From Pararhizobium_B sp963838155 (GTDB lineage: Bacteria; Pseudomonadota; Alphaproteobacteria; Rhizobiales; Rhizobiaceae): a DNA stretch of 64,000 nucleotides. The translations under genes were made by a program, and so were the position numbers. Under the pieces are notes generated by a model. The model saw only the letters and a list, made by a program, of their open reading frames with translations. It was not told the origin of the DNA and searched no databases. The DNA lies in NCBI GenBank assembly GCA_963838155.1, contig CAWIQE010000036.1, forward strand, positions 186,001 through 250,000, given 5' to 3'. Shown in pieces: positions 32,923 through 41,950 of the stretch. Every line of letters begins with the position of its first letter. Within the stretch, counting starts at the first letter, position 1.

Positions 32923-34068
32923 ATGTCCAGAAAAGTCTCGCATGCCGAAGTCCGGCCTGCCCCGTCCCCCGTCTCCTATCCGGTCGATACGATCATCCGC
33001 GGCGATTGCGTGGCGGCCCTCGAGGCGCTGCCGGACAGGTCGGTCGACCTGATCTTCGCCGACCCGCCCTACAACCTCCAGCTCGGCGGCGACCTGCGCC
33101 GGCCGGACCACTCGCGCGTCGACGCCGTCGACGATGCGTGGGACCGGTTCGCCTCCTTCGAGGCCTACGACGCCTTCACCCGCGCCTGGCTCCTGGCCTG
33201 CCGCCGCGTGCTGAAGCCGACGGGCACGATCTGGGTCATCGGCTCCTACCACAACATCTTCCGCGTCGGCTCGACGCTGCAGGATCTCGGCTTCTGGATC
33301 CTCAACGACGTCGTCTGGCGCAAGACCAACCCGATGCCGAATTTCCGCGGCCGGCGCTTCCAGAATGCCCACGAGACGATGATCTGGGCGTCGCCCTCGC
33401 AGGACGCCAAGGGCTACACCTTCAACTACGATGCCATGAAGGCGGCCAACGACGACGTGCAGATGCGCTCCGACTGGCTGTTCCCCATCTGCAGCGGCGG
33501 CGAACGCCTCAAGGGCGAGGACGGCAGGAAGGCCCATCCGACGCAGAAGCCGGAAGCGCTGCTCGCCCGCATACTGATGGCGTCGTCGAAGCCGGGCGAC
33601 CTGGTCCTGGATCCGTTCTTCGGTACCGGAACCACGGGCGCGGTGGCCAAGCGCCTCGGGCGCCGCTACGTCGGCATCGAACGGGAAGAGGCCTATATCG
33701 AGGCGGCCACGCGCCGGATCGCCGCGGTCGAACCGCTGGACCTGTCGGACCTCCAGGTCATGGCCGGCCCCAAGGCGGAACCCCGCGTGGCCTTCGGCGT
33801 CCTGCTCGAAGCCGGCCTCATCGCGCCGGGGGCGACGCTGCGCGACGCGAGGGCGCGCCACGCCGCCACCGTCAGGGCCGACGGAACGCTCGTGGCCGGC
33901 AGCGCCGCCGGCTCGATCCACAAGATCGGTGCCCGGGTCCAGGGTCTCGATGCCTGCAACGGCTGGACCTTCTGGCATTTCGAGGACGAGACCGGCAGGC
34001 TGCAGCCGATCGACGCCCTGCGGGCCCGCATCCGCGAGAAGATGGCCGCCGACGGCCTATCGGCCTGA
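32923..34068 (+). CDS. ccrM: CcrM-type adenine-specific DNA methyltransferase (GANTC)
   Basis: Cell-cycle-regulated orphan N6-adenine methyltransferase of alphaproteobacteria that methylates GANTC and supports replication-coupled gene control. 381 residues: catalytic DPPY at residues 47-50 (IFADPPYNLQ), AdoMet motif DPFFGTGTTGAVAKRL, and a C-terminal RAMA-type domain (AHAAT-like region to GWTFWHFEDETGRLQPID). ATG at 32923 chosen; an upstream TTG (32890) is possible. No restriction partner is adjacent, as expected for CcrM. Confidence 0.95.
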   Translation: MSRKVSHAEVRPAPSPVSYPVDTIIRGDCVAALEALPDRSVDLIFADPPYNLQLGGDLRRPDHSRVDAVDDAWDRFASFEAYDAFTRAWLLACRRVLKPTGTIWVIGSYHNIFRVGSTLQDLGFWILNDVVWRKTNPMPNFRGRRFQNAHETMIWASPSQDAKGYTFNYDAMKAANDDVQMRSDWLFPICSGGERLKGEDGRKAHPTQKPEALLARILMASSKPGDLVLDPFFGTGTTGAVAKRLGRRYVGIEREEAYIEAATRRIAAVEPLDLSDLQVMAGPKAEPRVAFGVLLEAGLIAPGATLRDARARHAATVRADGTLVAGSAAGSIHKIGARVQGLDACNGWTFWHFEDETGRLQPIDALRARIREKMAADGLSA

Positions 34069-34195
34069 AGCCGCGCGATCGCCCGTCGCTGCGACGACGG
34101 CCGGGCGACCGGAAGGAGCAGGCGCCGTCGGAGACCCGACGGCGAGAGAGACCGGCGATAGCCCCGGAAGAGCGTCCGCCGGACCCGAGGAGTGA

Positions 34196-35518
34196 TTACG
34201 ACTCCGGAAGCTTTGCGATACTGTTTGACAGTTCGTTGGCTTCCTCGATGACCATTCCGAGGTGATCGCTAACCGCCATCAGGTTTTTATATTCAGGGGC
34301 GTCCCGCGAATATTTTGCAGCGGCATCGAGAACTTCTCTTCGTTTGTTATCGATGATCTCGGAAAATTCGTCAATTTTCTTTTTCTTCGTATCTTTATCA
34401 GCGCTCTTAATTGAGCCTTCGGAATATTCATCTTTGATGTAATTCAAAGAACTAAGAGCGAGCGCAATAGCTGTGTCATTAAAATGCGCTCTCAATTCAG
34501 AGGGGAATGTATTCCTAAATTTGGCAGCATCCAAATAAGTGAAGGTCCCTCCGTCCTCATCGACCGGCGAGTTGGCGCCACCGGAGCCACTTTTGCTTGC
34601 AGAATCTGAGTTTACGGTAGTCTCTTGTGTGTGAGCCTCAGTTCCATAGAAGCTGTTTGAATCAACTGTGCTATTAAGAGTAAAAAAATTGTCAATATTT
34701 TTTTCTATAAATTCGTTCCATTTTACCGTACTAACATCTGGATTCGATTTGTCTTGAGCATCTATTGAACCGAAATTATATGGTTCCAAAACGACAATAT
34801 TATTGGATTTATCCCGAGGAGAGAAATTTCCGAATTCAGAGTTGTTGACCGACTCATTTATGTCATTATTAATATCTGAAATATTAATAAATGTTGTATC
34901 GTCGCGTGTATTTTCATCACGACGTATTACAACCGAGCCGTTGTCGTTGTTATCGAAGAGTGTTTCTTCATCATCATCGAAATCCTGACGGCTGCCGGAG
35001 GAAGATAATTCTTGGTCTGTCTCTTCAAATTTTTTGCTTAAGCCGGGAATTGTGACGAGTTCACGATTATTGCCGTGTGCATTTGATTGGTAATCGTTGT
35101 GGTTGCGGTTCCGATGGCCGCCGATCACAACGTCGGACCCGGAATTTTCGCCATCGGTGATACCGTAGTCGGTGAAATCGTCATCAGTGCGACTGTATTC
35201 GGTCGGTTCGTAAGAAGAGCTATATGTTGAACTGCGGGAATTAGTAGAATAGCTTGATTCGCTATTTGAGGTATATTTAAATTTGTTTTCATTAAATCTA
35301 TCCGATTTAGAAGAATCGGAAATATTACTATTTATGTTATTGGAAAGGGAGACCCTGCCAAACAGGATCTGCCTGAGCTCTCTCCCGGCTTTCGCCACCC
35401 GGCTCTGTGCAGGAGTGTTCGATTTGATTTTTGCGAATCTTTCGACTTGCCGGGCTTTCTCTTCGATGGTCCTCAACACGGGCAGTTTGGAAATTCGGTC
35501 GGCGATTTTCATCGTCAT
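34196..35518 (-). CDS. Orphan AT-rich, Ser/Asn/Asp-rich protein of unknown function
   Basis: 440 residues, no family recognised. It divides into a basic, helix-prone N-terminus of about 55 residues (KIADRISKLPVLRTIEEKAR) with base composition like the neighbours, a long low-complexity region to about residue 330 rich in Ser, Asn, Asp, Thr and Glu, and a charged, helical C-terminus (TKKKKIDEFSEIIDNKRREV). I see no cysteine, no transmembrane segment and no signal peptide. The middle is clearly AT-rich, unlike the surrounding GC-rich genes. A strong AAGGAG site lies 7 bases before the ATG at complement 35516-35518. Possibly a transferred gene or a secreted/surface disordered protein; I would not name a function. 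Confidence 0.75.
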   Translation of the reverse strand: MTMKIADRISKLPVLRTIEEKARQVERFAKIKSNTPAQSRVAKAGRELRQILFGRVSLSNNINSNISDSSKSDRFNENKFKYTSNSESSYSTNSRSSTYSSSYEPTEYSRTDDDFTDYGITDGENSGSDVVIGGHRNRNHNDYQSNAHGNNRELVTIPGLSKKFEETDQELSSSGSRQDFDDDEETLFDNNDNGSVVIRRDENTRDDTTFINISDINNDINESVNNSEFGNFSPRDKSNNIVVLEPYNFGSIDAQDKSNPDVSTVKWNEFIEKNIDNFFTLNSTVDSNSFYGTEAHTQETTVNSDSASKSGSGGANSPVDEDGGTFTYLDAAKFRNTFPSELRAHFNDTAIALALSSLNYIKDEYSEGSIKSADKDTKKKKIDEFSEIIDNKRREVLDAAAKYSRDAPEYKNLMAVSDHLGMVIEEANELSNSIAKLPES

Positions 35519-35712
35519 GGCTCTCTCCTTGTTCGGCCGTTCTCGTCGCGGGTAGCCTTACCTTGATCGCGACCGATCGATTGTTCCGAACGTGACAGGG
35601 GAGGCGGTTTGCCCGGCGGAGGGCCGGGGCTTCCGAGCCGGTGCCGCGCGATTTCGGCGAGCGGGAGCGCGGCCGCCGGGCTCGCGCGCCGGCCCGCGCT
35701 GCGGCGGGTACT

Positions 35713-37017
35713 CTATTTGGCGAAATAGGGGGCGGTGGCGGTCGTGACGGCGTTGTCCGACAGTTGCAGCTTGCAGTCGCTCTTGAACTTGCTGTCGCCG
35801 ATCAGCTTGATCGTCTGGGCGACCAGCCGCACGCAATCTCCCGAACCCGTGGACCCGTTGCCCGCATAGGTCACCTTGGAAGCCGACGGCATGTAGATGA
35901 TCCCGGAGAGATGGGTGTCGCTGCCGCCGTTGAACGTCGCGTCGCTCGTGTTGTCGCGCGCTGCGACGAACGAAAAGCCGGCCCACGGACCGTCGGTCGG
36001 CGGCGACAGGCTGAGGGAGGCGCCGCCGTTGATCTTCACCGAGGCGCCGTTCAGCAGGAAGAACGTAACCTTGCTCCCGCTCAGGCTGGCCTTGGCGTTC
36101 AACGTCAACGTGCCGCCGTCGATGATGTAGTCGCCGGGCTGGAGGTTGACGGAACTCTTGATGTCCATGCCGCCCTTGTAGGTGCCTGGGTCGAGTTGCA
36201 GCGTGCCCTTGCCGTTCGCCTTGACCGCGGACTTCTCCGATTTTGCCGCCGACGGCATCTGGATCGAGGCGAAGGGGTCGCCCACCGGTGCCGCGTTCGC
36301 CCGCGCGGCCGCGCACTGGAGCGTCGTCTTGGAACTGTCCGCATTGATGCCCCCGGCGGCTTGAAGGCATTCCGCCTCCAGCGAGGCGCTGCCGCCGACA
36401 TAGATCGAATCGCCCGCACCGGAGTCCGAGACGACCACGCAGCCGCTCATGTCGACCGTGGTGTTGCCGCCCGCTTCGAAGGCCCGGGACGCGTTCTTCG
36501 AGAGTGCCAGGACGCAGGCCTCGTCGCCCGCCGCCTCGCTTGCCTGGCTGACGCGCACGATGCCGAAAGGGCGATGGGGCAGGAATACCGGCGTGTATTC
36601 GAAGGCGAACCTGCCGGTCGCCGTATAAGTGCCGCCCGAAGCGTCGAGCGCGAGCGTCAGGTCCTCTCCGATGGCGTCCTTGTCGAGGGTCTGGCCGGTG
36701 TTGTTCCTGAAATTGACGTCGAAGACGTCGATCGCCGTGCTCTTGGCCGCGTCGCTGTCCCCCGAACTCGCATACTCCGTCAGCCCGGCCATGGTCGCCG
36801 CGTCGAGCGCATGCTGCGTGCCCTCCGAAACACGGTAGGCGTCGCCGAGATTGACCGTCAGCGATGCGGCGAGCAACAGCGGAACCGCAAGAAGTGCGGC
36901 GAGCGTCGCGAAATTTCCCGACCGGTCCGACGACAGCCGGACGATTCGCTCGGAAGAAAGTCTCGTGGCTCCCGACGAAGCCATGCGGGCGCGGCAGCGA
37001 TGGGTCATGACCCGCAT
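35713..37017 (-). CDS. TadG-like pilus-assembly related protein
   Basis: 434 residues. The N-terminal SGNFATLAALLAVPLLLAAS helix followed by a VNLGDAYRVSEGTQHALDAATMAG segment is the TadE/TadG pattern, found in Flp/Tad pilus clusters. The rest is rich in Gly, Ser, Thr and Asn with repeated beta-type stretches (ADSSKTTLQCAAARANA, GGASLSLSPPTDGPWAG) and looks like an extracellular beta-sheet domain. No other tad genes are in the window, so it is an orphan. Start could be 37017, 37008 or 36984. An AT-rich hairpin lies just upstream (37044-37067). Confidence 0.82.
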   Translation of the reverse strand: MRVMTHRCRARMASSGATRLSSERIVRLSSDRSGNFATLAALLAVPLLLAASLTVNLGDAYRVSEGTQHALDAATMAGLTEYASSGDSDAAKSTAIDVFDVNFRNNTGQTLDKDAIGEDLTLALDASGGTYTATGRFAFEYTPVFLPHRPFGIVRVSQASEAAGDEACVLALSKNASRAFEAGGNTTVDMSGCVVVSDSGAGDSIYVGGSASLEAECLQAAGGINADSSKTTLQCAAARANAAPVGDPFASIQMPSAAKSEKSAVKANGKGTLQLDPGTYKGGMDIKSSVNLQPGDYIIDGGTLTLNAKASLSGSKVTFFLLNGASVKINGGASLSLSPPTDGPWAGFSFVAARDNTSDATFNGGSDTHLSGIIYMPSASKVTYAGNGSTGSGDCVRLVAQTIKLIGDSKFKSDCKLQLSDNAVTTATAPYFAK

Positions 37018-37043
37018 CCTGCCGGCGTTCCGTTGAAAAATAG

Positions 37044-37067
37044 CTAATATTTATCAAAAGATATTAG
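37044..37067. promoter_or_regulatory. AT-rich inverted repeat upstream of the TadG-like gene
   Basis: Arms CTAATAT (37044-37050) and ATATTAG (37061-37067) with a 10-base loop, in an AT-rich stretch that stands out from the GC-rich surroundings, 27 bases before the TadG-like start. It could be an operator or a promoter discriminator; nothing more specific can be said. Confidence 0.4.
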
Positions 37068-37205
37068 ATATAGCATTTTACCGTCGCGCGCCGTGCGCGG
37101 CGGTCACGCCGGCGAACCCGGCGGAAGCGTTCCGTTCGCGCTTCCGACGGAACCGCTCAGTTCACTGGCCGAGCCTCGGGGATTCGACCGGCGAACCGGT
37201 GGGTC

Positions 37206-38564
37206 TCAACCCTTGCGGATCAGATCCGAGATCTCCGCCGTCCGTCGCTCCATCAGCGCACGATCGCCGCGCGTCTCGAGGTTGAGGCGCAGGAGCGGTT
37301 CGGTGTTCGACGAGCGCAGGTTGAAGCGCCAGTCGTCGAATTCCATAGAGATGCCGTCGAGGTCGTCGATCGCCGGGTTCTGCGGGGCGTAGTGGTCGGC
37401 GATGCGCGAGCGGATCCCCCCTGCGTCGCGGACCGTGAAATTGATCTCGCCCGAGCACGGAAAGGCGGCGACGCGTTCGCCGACGAGCTCGGCGAGCGTC
37501 GCCCCGCTGGCCGAAAGCTCCGCGGCCACCGACAGCCAGGGCAGCATGCCCGTGTCGCAGTAGCTGAAGTCCCGGAAGTAGTGGTGCGCGCTCATCTCGC
37601 CGCCATAGACCGCGTCCGCCTCGCGCATCGCCTGCTTGAAGAAGGCGTGCCCCACCTTGCAAGGGAGGGCCTTGCCCCCCGCGGCAGCCACCGTATCGAT
37701 GGTGTTCCAGGTCAGCCGGGGATCGTAGACGATCGTCGCGCCCGGATCGCGCCGCAGCGCCATCTGCGCGATCAGGCCGACGAGATAGTAGCCCTCCACG
37801 AAGGTTCCCGCGTGGTCGTAGAAGAAGCAGCGGTCGAAATCCCCGTCCCATGCGATGCCGAGGTCGGCGCCGCTCGCCACCACCGCCTCGGCCGCGCGGG
37901 AGCGTTTTTCCGGCAGCAGCGGATTGGGGATGCCGTTCGGCAGGCTCGGATCGGGCGTGTGGTCCACCTTGACGAAGCGGAAGGGCAGGTGCGGCTCGAG
38001 TGCGTCGATGACCGGTCCCGCGCATCCGTTGCCCGCATGGCAAAGGATCGTCAGCGGTTTCAGCGCGAAGCCCTCGACCTGCTCGAGAAGGCGCTCGACA
38101 TAGGTGGCCCTCGAAAGCTCCGGCACCAGGCGGCCGCGTTCGGCGAAGCTGCCGACCGCCTGCAACCGCCTGTCGGAGAGAACCGCCGCTTCGATGGCGT
38201 CGAGCGCGTTCGCCCGGTTGGCGGGGCGCGCGCCCTGAAGCACCATCTTGATGCCGTTGTAGTTCGCCGGATTATGGCTGGCCGTCACCATCAGCCCGAC
38301 ATCCGCGCCGCTCTCTGCGGTATGGAAGTAAACCTCCTCCGTCCCGCACCGCCCGACGGGCAGGACGTCCACGCCGGAATCGAGGAGCCCCTGCGCCAGC
38401 GCCAGGGCGAGCGCCGGGCTGTCGCTGCGCATGTCGTGGCCGACGACGGCGCTCTTCGCCTTCAGTTCCGCCGCCACGGCCAGCCCGAAGCGATAGGCGA
38501 ACGGCACGTTGATCTCGCCGGGAATGTCGCCGCGAACGTCGTACGCTTTGAAAGGTGATGCCAT
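37206..38564 (-). CDS. Phosphomannomutase/phosphoglucomutase
   Basis: Alpha-D-phosphohexomutase of 452 residues. Active-site elements are present: the phosphoserine loop MVTASHNPANYNGIKMV, the Mg-binding loop GIAWDGDFDRCFFYD, the sugar loop GGEMSAHHYFRDF and the phosphate-contact RSSNTEPLLRLNLETRG. It interconverts mannose-6-P/-1-P or glucose-6-P/-1-P to feed polysaccharide precursors, fitting the surface-glycan genes later in the window. ATG at complement 38562-38564 (MASPFKAYDVRGD). Confidence 0.94.
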   Translation of the reverse strand: MASPFKAYDVRGDIPGEINVPFAYRFGLAVAAELKAKSAVVGHDMRSDSPALALALAQGLLDSGVDVLPVGRCGTEEVYFHTAESGADVGLMVTASHNPANYNGIKMVLQGARPANRANALDAIEAAVLSDRRLQAVGSFAERGRLVPELSRATYVERLLEQVEGFALKPLTILCHAGNGCAGPVIDALEPHLPFRFVKVDHTPDPSLPNGIPNPLLPEKRSRAAEAVVASGADLGIAWDGDFDRCFFYDHAGTFVEGYYLVGLIAQMALRRDPGATIVYDPRLTWNTIDTVAAAGGKALPCKVGHAFFKQAMREADAVYGGEMSAHHYFRDFSYCDTGMLPWLSVAAELSASGATLAELVGERVAAFPCSGEINFTVRDAGGIRSRIADHYAPQNPAIDDLDGISMEFDDWRFNLRSSNTEPLLRLNLETRGDRALMERRTAEISDLIRKG

Positions 38565-38656
38565 GGACCCTCTTCCTCTTCCGCCAAGGTATCTCACGCG
38601 CCGCGAGGCCCCTTCAAGCGGCGATAGGGCGGCGCGAGGTCCACTGTTGGGCTTAG

Positions 38657-38690
38657 AGCGCTTCCAAGGAAAAGCGGAAAACGGCTTTCG
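38657..38690. repeat. Dispersed palindromic repeat, partial copy
   Basis: AGCGCTTCCAAGGAAAAGCG followed by GAAAACGGCTTTCGCG, a diverged left half of the family. In the intergenic stretch between the phosphomannomutase and HAD genes. Confidence 0.6.
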
Positions 38691-38748
38691 CGCGCCTCGG
38701 GGAGGGGATGGAAACGCTCCGGAGCAAGGCCGGGAAAGCAGGTCCGGC

Positions 38749-38778
38749 GAAAAAAAAAGGCCGGGGAAATCCCCGACC
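38749..38778 (-). terminator. Intrinsic terminator after the HAD hydrolase gene
   Basis: On the minus strand the sequence gives an 8-bp GC-rich stem (GGTCGGGG / CCCCGGCC, with one G-U pair) around ATTT, followed by a run of nine T (complement of 38750-38758). It lies 86 bases past the stop of the minus-strand gene at 38864, as expected for its end. Confidence 0.85.
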
Positions 38779-38863
38779 TCTCGTTCCGTCTCGCTGGCCC
38801 GTGCCAGTACATCCGTGGTCAGGGGCCGAGACGAAGCGTTCGACCAATCATCGGCGGACAAGG

Positions 38864-39517
38864 TTAACGTTTTATGAACGCGTCGTCCGCGGTGCCGGCG
38901 CCCGCCTCGATCACGCCGAAGCCCGCCAGATCCGCCTTCAGCTGCGCCGCGTCGGTGAAGCGGACGGCCTGCCAGCCCGCGGCCCGCGCGCCCTCCACGT
39001 TCGCCGGGCTGTCGTCGACGAAGAGCGTCGCCGGCGGATCGAGGCCGAACTCCGCGGCATGGCGTGCGTAGATTGCCCGATCGGGCTTGATGAGCCCCAC
39101 CTCGGCCGACACCGTGACCCCGCGCGGCTCGTTGAGGAACGCGAAGCGCTCGCGTGCCTCCCGGAAGGTATCGGCTGCGAAATTCGTCAGCAGCGTCACG
39201 TCGCGGCCCTCCGCGATCAGCCGCCGCAGCATCGAGACGCTCTCCTCGTAATGGTGGGGAAGCATCTCCGGCCAGTGGGCGCGGAAGGCCCGGATATTGG
39301 CCTCCTCCTCGGGATACCGCGCGATCAGCACGCTCTCCGCCTCCTCCCAGCTGCGCCCGCGGTCCTGCTCGATGTTCCAGTCGTGCGAGCAGACGTTCTC
39401 GAAGAACCACTGCCGCCTGCCGGGATCGGGAATGATGCGGGAAAAGGGGATGTCGGGATCGTAATGGACGAGGACCTTGCCGACGTCGAAGACGATGTGG
39501 CGGATGTCGTGAGCCAT
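38864..39517 (-). CDS. HAD family hydrolase (haloacid-dehalogenase IA type)
   Basis: 217 residues. Motif I is HIVFDVGKVLVHYDPD (catalytic Asp), motif II LLTNFAADTF, motif III GLIKPDRAIYARHAAEF and motif IV TLFVDDSPANVEGARAAG. The 'VGKVLVHYDP' start matches the HAD-IA group often annotated as epoxide hydrolase N-terminal-like or YihX-like phosphatase. Substrate unknown. It lies 12 bases after the mutY stop on the same strand and likely ends the mutY-HAD unit at the terminator. Confidence 0.92.
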   Translation of the reverse strand: MAHDIRHIVFDVGKVLVHYDPDIPFSRIIPDPGRRQWFFENVCSHDWNIEQDRGRSWEEAESVLIARYPEEEANIRAFRAHWPEMLPHHYEESVSMLRRLIAEGRDVTLLTNFAADTFREARERFAFLNEPRGVTVSAEVGLIKPDRAIYARHAAEFGLDPPATLFVDDSPANVEGARAAGWQAVRFTDAAQLKADLAGFGVIEAGAGTADDAFIKR

Positions 39518-39529
39518 GGAACCTCTCTC

Positions 39530-40609
39530 TCAGACCTTGAACGCGTCGGGAACGGCCGCCGCGATGGTTTTCTTCATGACGGTCGGCAGCGCCTCGCCGG
39601 GAAGCTCCGCCGGCGCCGACCACCATCCGCCGGCCGCTGCCGCCGGCCGCCGGTCGAAGCGGGCGGTGAAGACGTCGAGCCTCAGCGTGAAATGGGTGAA
39701 GACGTGGTCGACGGTGCCCGCGCTCCGCCAGTCCCCGGCGAAAGGGGCCGCGCCGATGTCCGTCGCCCCGTCCGCGCGCGCCGTCCAGCCCGTCGTCGGC
39801 ACCTCGGCCATGCCGGCAAGCAGGCCGGTGTCGCCCCGCTTCGTGAGGAACACGCGTCCCTCGGGGTCGATCGCGACGAAGGCCGCGCCGCGCCGCTTCG
39901 GCTTCTCCTTTTTCGCCGCCTTGCGCGGGAAGAGCTCCGGGTCGGACTCCTTCAGGGCGCGGCAGTCCGCGTCGAGCGGGCAGAGCGCGCAGGCCGGCCG
40001 GCGCGGCGTGCAGATCGTCGCGCCGAGGTCCATCATCGCCTGCGCGAAATCGCCCGGGCGGCGCTCCGGCGTCATCGCCGCGACGATCTCGCGGACCAGC
40101 GGCTTGGCTTTCGGAAGCGGCGTCTCGATGGCGTGCAGTCGGCTGGCGACGCGCTCCACATTGCCGTCGACGACCGCCTCCGGCCGGTCGAAGGCGATGG
40201 CGGCGATGGCGGCCGACGTATAGGCGCCGATCCCCGGAAGCCGCGCCAGCTCCGCCGCCGACCTCGGAAACTCCCCGTTCAGCGCCGCGGCGACGTGATC
40301 CGCGCATCTTTTCAGGTTTCGCGCCCGGGAATAGTAGCCGAGCCCCGCCCAGGCGCGCAGAACCGCCTCCTCGTCGGCCCCCGCGAGCGCCTGCACCGTC
40401 GGCCAACTCTGGACAAATCGGAGGAAGTAGCGTTTTACCGCCTGCACGGTGGTTTGCTGCAGCATGATTTCGGAAAGCCAGACGTGATACGGATCGGGCC
40501 GCACGCCGGCGGCCCGGTCGCCGGGCGTCACCCGCCAGGGCAGCTCGCGGTGATGGCGGTCGTACCAGGAGAGCAAGACATTTGATCGGTTTGAATAAAC
40601 GGCGGGCAT
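39530..40609 (-). CDS. mutY: A/G-specific adenine glycosylase
   Basis: Removes adenine mispaired with 8-oxoguanine. The 359-residue product has the HhH motif LARLPGIGAYTSAAIAAIAF, the catalytic Asp in VDGNVERVASRLHAI, the [4Fe-4S] ligands in CTPRRPACALCPLDADC (C-x6-C-x2-C-x5-C) and a C-terminal NUDIX-like 8-oxoG recognition domain (PEGRVFLTKRGDTGLLAGMA). Start ATG at complement 40607-40609 (MPAVYSNRSNVLL). It diverges by 42 bases from the O-antigen ligase gene. Confidence 0.97.
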   Translation of the reverse strand: MPAVYSNRSNVLLSWYDRHHRELPWRVTPGDRAAGVRPDPYHVWLSEIMLQQTTVQAVKRYFLRFVQSWPTVQALAGADEEAVLRAWAGLGYYSRARNLKRCADHVAAALNGEFPRSAAELARLPGIGAYTSAAIAAIAFDRPEAVVDGNVERVASRLHAIETPLPKAKPLVREIVAAMTPERRPGDFAQAMMDLGATICTPRRPACALCPLDADCRALKESDPELFPRKAAKKEKPKRRGAAFVAIDPEGRVFLTKRGDTGLLAGMAEVPTTGWTARADGATDIGAAPFAGDWRSAGTVDHVFTHFTLRLDVFTARFDRRPAAAAGGWWSAPAELPGEALPTVMKKTIAAAVPDAFKV

Positions 40610-40651
40610 GGCTTATGACATCGGGCCGGCAATGAGGGCGCTCGGGTTGAC

Positions 40652-41950
40652 ATGATCGGCAGGCATTTCGTTTCTTTGCGGGCCCCTTCGCTGCGGTTGC
40701 CGACCTTCGCCGAAAACAACGCGAATTATTTCGTTCTGCTGGCGGCGCTCCCGGCGGCGACCGGCTCCCTGGTCTCGGTCCTTCTCGTCGTCAGCGACAT
40801 ATGGGCGATCGTCTGCCTGGCCCTCGGCCGGTTCCGCCTGCGCTTCCTGGCGAGCGATATGTGGGTCGTGCTGCCTGCCGTGTTGTACACAGCGGTCATG
40901 GCCGCGTCGATACTCGTCCGGATCGATGCGCCCCGCGACGTCGGCCTGGCGATGACGCCGGCCATGTACCTGACGATACCGTTGCTCGTCGCGCGCTGCC
41001 GGGTGACGCCGGAGATCGATTATTTCGACATCTTCCTGCGCGCCGCGCCCCTGTGCGGGATCCTGCTGCTTCCGGTCATGGCGTGGCAGGTCGCCATGGG
41101 CGAGCCCAGGATAAGCGGGCTGGCGGGCAATCCCTTTCCCTTCGCCATGATCTGCGTCATCCTCGGCCCTGTCAGCCTCCTGAACCTCACGCGCCGATCC
41201 CGCGCCATGGCGCTGTTTTCGCTCCTCGGCTTCCTGAGCTGCACGACGGGCCTGGTGGCTTCGGGCACGCGCAGCGTCTGGGTGGTGCTGCTCGTCAACC
41301 TGGCGATCCTCGGCTGGGGGCTCGGCCGGCGCGACGTCCTAAGGCGGCACCGCGTCCTGCTCGTCGCCCTCGTCGCGGTGCTCGCCGTCATCGCCGCCAT
41401 GTTCTCCGGGCGCATCGCGGATCGCGTCGGCACGCTCGTCTACGACTACCACGCCGTCGCCGACAACCAGGTGCCCGACGTCTCCGTGGCGACCCGCATG
41501 GGCCTTTGGACCGGCGGGATCGCGGCGGCCGAGAAGCGGCCGATCTTCGGCTACGGCGCCAACAACCGCCGGCGCGTCATCGCCGGCATCCCGATCGAGT
41601 TTCCGGCCGCGGACGGAAAGCCGAACTATGTCGGGCGCACGCATGTCTCCCATTTCCACAACGGCTTCCTTACGGCGATGATCGACGCCGGCGTCTTCGG
41701 CGTGCTGGTCACCCTCATGCTGCTGCTCGCGCCGCTGGCACTCGCTGTCTTCTCGCCGCGCGACGACGTCTACCGGCTCCGCCTGGCCTTCGCGCTGTTC
41801 CTCTTCTCCACCTATGCAATCACCGGTTCGGTGAATATCATGTTCGGGCAGGACCTGATCGACGCGCTCTTCGTCACCGGCTGTCTGGTGCTGGCGCTCA
41901 GCGTGGGCACGGGTCCGCGCGCGGCACGGGAAGGCAGGGTTTCGAGATGA
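40652..41950 (+). CDS. O-antigen ligase family membrane protein
   Basis: 432 residues, about ten to twelve transmembrane helices, with the large periplasmic loop of the Wzy_C/WaaL fold around residues 270-350 (VATRMGLWTGGIAAAEKRPI, FGYGANNRR, THVSHFHNGFL, with the conserved Arg and His). Family members ligate or polymerise surface glycans onto a lipid carrier. It is wedged between mutY and the DUF721 gene, whose start overlaps its stop (ATGA), so the two appear to be cotranscribed. Confidence 0.88.
   Translation: MIGRHFVSLRAPSLRLPTFAENNANYFVLLAALPAATGSLVSVLLVVSDIWAIVCLALGRFRLRFLASDMWVVLPAVLYTAVMAASILVRIDAPRDVGLAMTPAMYLTIPLLVARCRVTPEIDYFDIFLRAAPLCGILLLPVMAWQVAMGEPRISGLAGNPFPFAMICVILGPVSLLNLTRRSRAMALFSLLGFLSCTTGLVASGTRSVWVVLLVNLAILGWGLGRRDVLRRHRVLLVALVAVLAVIAAMFSGRIADRVGTLVYDYHAVADNQVPDVSVATRMGLWTGGIAAAEKRPIFGYGANNRRRVIAGIPIEFPAADGKPNYVGRTHVSHFHNGFLTAMIDAGVFGVLVTLMLLLAPLALAVFSPRDDVYRLRLAFALFLFSTYAITGSVNIMFGQDLIDALFVTGCLVLALSVGTGPRAAREGRVSR

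Noticed and set aside
34196..35518. Named effector or adhesin call for the orphan
   Set aside because: Composition alone does not support a specific class; no secretion or repeat motif seen.
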